This document shows positions 39,360 through 40,986 of a stretch of 40,986 bases of DNA, piece after piece. The notes beneath the pieces were generated by a model. It saw nothing but the letters and a program-made list of their open reading frames with translations. It did not search any database and was not told where the DNA came from. Position numbers and translations under genes: made by a program. How positions within the stretch are numbered: the first letter of the stretch is position 1; each line of letters starts with the position of its first letter. The DNA comes from Megasphaera sp. NM10 (GTDB lineage Bacteria; Bacillota; Negativicutes; Veillonellales; Megasphaeraceae). The stretch covers positions 1-40,986 of the forward strand of contig NZ_APHY01000028.1 in the NCBI RefSeq assembly GCF_000417505.1. The letters run 5' to 3'.

Positions 39360-40202
39360 ATGAGATTAGCTGGCGTTATTACTTTATATCATCCTAATAA
39401 AAATGTCTTATCTAATATAAAGACTTTCTTAGACCAGTTGGATATTTTATATGTACTTGATAATACAGAAAATCCAGATATATCAATAAAGAAACTATTT
39501 TCCGAAATTGAAAAAGTTAAATATGTGGCTTTTGGTGATAATATGGGCATTGCATATGCAATGAATTATGCATTAAAAGCTTCAGACGGCTATGATTTCC
39601 TTTTGACGATGGATCAAGATAGTCATTTTATGCCGGGGATGATGGCAAAGTACAAGCAGGCAATAGAAGAGCAAGAAAAAATTAATCCACAAAGAACAGG
39701 CGTATATTCAGTAAACTTTGATCAGAGGGTGGATGCGGTAATACCAGGATACAAAAAAATTGATGTAGCAATTACTTCTGGATCTATTATTCCAGTTCAT
39801 ATTGCTAAAGCAGTTGGGGGGTTTGATGAAACTCTTTTTATTGATGAGGTGGACAACGAGTTTTGTTACCGAATCAAAAAAAATGGATATGATATTTTGG
39901 AATTTCCTTCTATCATTTTAAAGCATTCGCTGGGTCATCAAACTTTCCATCAGATTTTAGGATTTCATTATAATACATTTAATCACAATGCATTACGAAA
40001 ATATTATATGACTCGAAATCGAATATATGTTTTAAAAAAATATCCTGAAATAAGGTGTTGGTATATAAAAAATATAATAAAAGATGTAATTAAAGTGATT
40101 CTTGCAGAAAATGATAAGAAACATAAAATTAATTATATTATTAAAGGAATGAGAGATGGGATAAACAATCATATGGGAAAGTTTATTGAATACAATCACT
40201 AG
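39360..40202 (+). CDS. GT2 family glycosyltransferase (rhamnosyltransferase-like), second of a tandem pair
   Basis: 280 residues, the same length as its upstream neighbour and similar end to end: AGVITLYHPNKNVLSNIKTF, LYVLDNTEN, FGDNMGIAYAMNYAL, TMDQDSHF, AITSGSIIPVHIAKAVGGFDETLFIDEVDNEFCYRIKKNGYD, and MRDGINNHMG at the end. A tandem duplication followed by divergence is likely, giving two linkages in one repeat unit. GAGGTGA precedes ATG. Last intact gene of the locus in this window; no flippase or polymerase is seen. Confidence 0.87.
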   Translation: MRLAGVITLYHPNKNVLSNIKTFLDQLDILYVLDNTENPDISIKKLFSEIEKVKYVAFGDNMGIAYAMNYALKASDGYDFLLTMDQDSHFMPGMMAKYKQAIEEQEKINPQRTGVYSVNFDQRVDAVIPGYKKIDVAITSGSIIPVHIAKAVGGFDETLFIDEVDNEFCYRIKKNGYDILEFPSIILKHSLGHQTFHQILGFHYNTFNHNALRKYYMTRNRIYVLKKYPEIRCWYIKNIIKDVIKVILAENDKKHKINYIIKGMRDGINNHMGKFIEYNH

Positions 40203-40678
40203 TGTAGAATCAATTCCACTTGCGTAACAATTAGTTATTTACTTCAATTAGGTTACGAAGGTATCAGTTTAATTTTATTTTTTTCTTGGTGAATAACTAG
40301 TAAATCGGTGGTGGTTTTTTATTCCGCTCATTCGCTCATGCACGGAATTCATCCAAATGAGTTGTATCACTTCTTCGCTAGCGGTAAATCTGAGTTTGAC
40401 ATGTGAGTACTCTGTGGGGAGTCAAACTGTCCATCTAATATATCGTTTAGGAGGGCTGCTACAGTGCATCGTGACAATTCGAACTTCAATGGTGCCGCTA
40501 ATCTTATATGCGGTATTGTCATGATTAACATTGTAATTTAGAAAAGGTACGCACTGAAGCGAGCTTTCATAGTAGAACCTGATAATATGTAACCGTTTTC
40601 AGCGCCACACCGATAATATGCATAATTGTAGTATTAGAGGGGGGACAGTCCCGTACCATCAAAATTTGGTAGCATTTC
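40203..40678. other. gene-poor AT-rich spacer with inverted repeats
   Basis: No convincing long gene. Visible structures: ATTCCG (40320-40325) with CGGAAT (40342-40347); an 8-bp inverted repeat AGTTTGAC (40393-40400)/GTCAAACT (40421-40428); and GGGGGGACAGTCCCGTACC near 40639-40656, a phrase often seen at the edges of REP/IS200-like transposases. It looks like decayed mobile-element or gene-edge sequence. Confidence 0.4.
40464..40541 (+). CDS. possible 25-residue peptide
   Basis: GTG 40464 lies nine bases after a full AGGAGG (40449-40454). The predicted peptide has a polar start (HRDNSNFNGA) and a hydrophobic end (ICGIVMINIVI). Good ribosome site, but no homologue is recognised and no promoter is evident. 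It could be a chance frame, a small membrane peptide or a leftover gene start. Confidence 0.25.
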   Translation: MHRDNSNFNGAANLICGIVMINIVI

Positions 40679-40986
40679 TTAATGGTATTCGATGTCTTGC
40701 TCTAGCGTAAAACAGAGTTTAGATGATTGCGTTCCTTGTTCATCGATATAATTTTGTATCTGCATCCACTTATAATGAAATGCATCCGTGTTAATAACTA
40801 TATCTATGGGTGTGTCAAGAGTTTTGTGTAAATCGATTCAATAAGCAACATCGTATTGCTGCATAAGCTGAGACATCCTGTCGTCCATGAGCAGCTGGTT
40901 CCGGACCATCGCCCAGTTTGCGACGTGACGACCCTTCCATTTTTTATAGAGCTCTTGGATGCGTAGGTAGAAATCTTGAAGACCTG
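40679..40986 (-). pseudogene. broken reading frame running off the window edge
   Basis: On the minus strand one frame reads LQDFYLRIQELYKKWKGRHV and onward (NWAMVRNQLLMDDRMSQLMQQYDVAY) from the edge to a TGA at 40838-40840. The same frame then stays open for 52 more codons (IDLHKTLDTPIDIVINTDAF...FTLEQDIEYH) to TAA at 40679-40681. The W..NWAMVRNQLL segment vaguely recalls transposase C-termini (IS256-like), but I cannot name the family. Either the gene genuinely ends at 40838 or the TGA is a nonsense mutation. Confidence 0.4.

Noticed and set aside
40838-40840. Selenocysteine or read-through at the in-frame TGA
   Set aside because: No SECIS-like hairpin follows and the family is unknown; nonsense mutation or a true stop is simpler.

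Overview
The window looks like a chromosomal segment of a diderm Firmicute of the class Negativicutes, close to Megasphaera/Veillonellaceae; the taxon is inferred, not proven. Firmicute traits are a glycine T-box ahead of glyQS, a PcrA-type helicase, the ACT/UPF0210 pair, a CBS-type family II pyrophosphatase, TTG/GTG starts with strong Shine-Dalgarno sites, and consensus sigma-A promoters. The diderm trait is a small secreted beta-barrel-like protein ending in Phe. Housekeeping genes prefer G/C-ending codons; the last 7 kb is much more AT-rich.

Layout. 1-2.1 kb: a large glutamine synthetase behind a consensus promoter and a leader terminator. 2.4-3.7 kb (minus strand): exonuclease III and a small outer-membrane-type protein. 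3.9-9.6 kb: phosphoglucomutase, ACT-domain protein, UPF0210 protein, WecA/TagO-type GlcNAc-1-phosphate transferase and UDP-GlcNAc 2-epimerase. 9.7-16.8 kb: a complete F1Fo ATP synthase operon (atpZ-atpI-atpB-atpE-atpF-atpH-atpA-atpG-atpD-atpC). 16.9-20.1 kb: T-box plus glyQ-glyS. 20.4-29.3 kb: a secreted orphan, rplS, bioB, ppaC, pcrA and ligA, separated by repeat-rich spacers. 29.8-30.7 kb: a helical-repeat protein of unknown role. 31.0-40.2 kb: an exopolysaccharide/O-antigen locus (WbaP-like initiating transferase, DUF4422, GT4 and two tandem GT2 transferases). It carries two defence-like insertions: an AAA ATPase-HNH nuclease pair resembling Septu (PtuA/PtuB), and a lone AAA ATPase with an R-x4-H motif near its C-terminus. 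40.2-41 kb: non-coding or decayed sequence and a broken reading frame running off the edge.

How the genes work together. WecA, WecB, Pgm and the 31-40 kb transferases all supply or assemble lipid-linked surface glycans. The ATP synthase has an unusual acidic residue in the first c-subunit helix in addition to the usual second-helix glutamate. Intergenic DNA is crowded with mosaic repeats and a recurring dyad-plus-terminator element; two such elements lie between a promoter and the gene it should drive.

Caveat. atpB, ppaC and pcrA each carry a single-base frameshift at a place where the correct protein continues in another frame. Three such lesions in conserved genes within 15 kb point to sequencing or assembly errors. 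No rRNA, tRNA or CRISPR array was seen.
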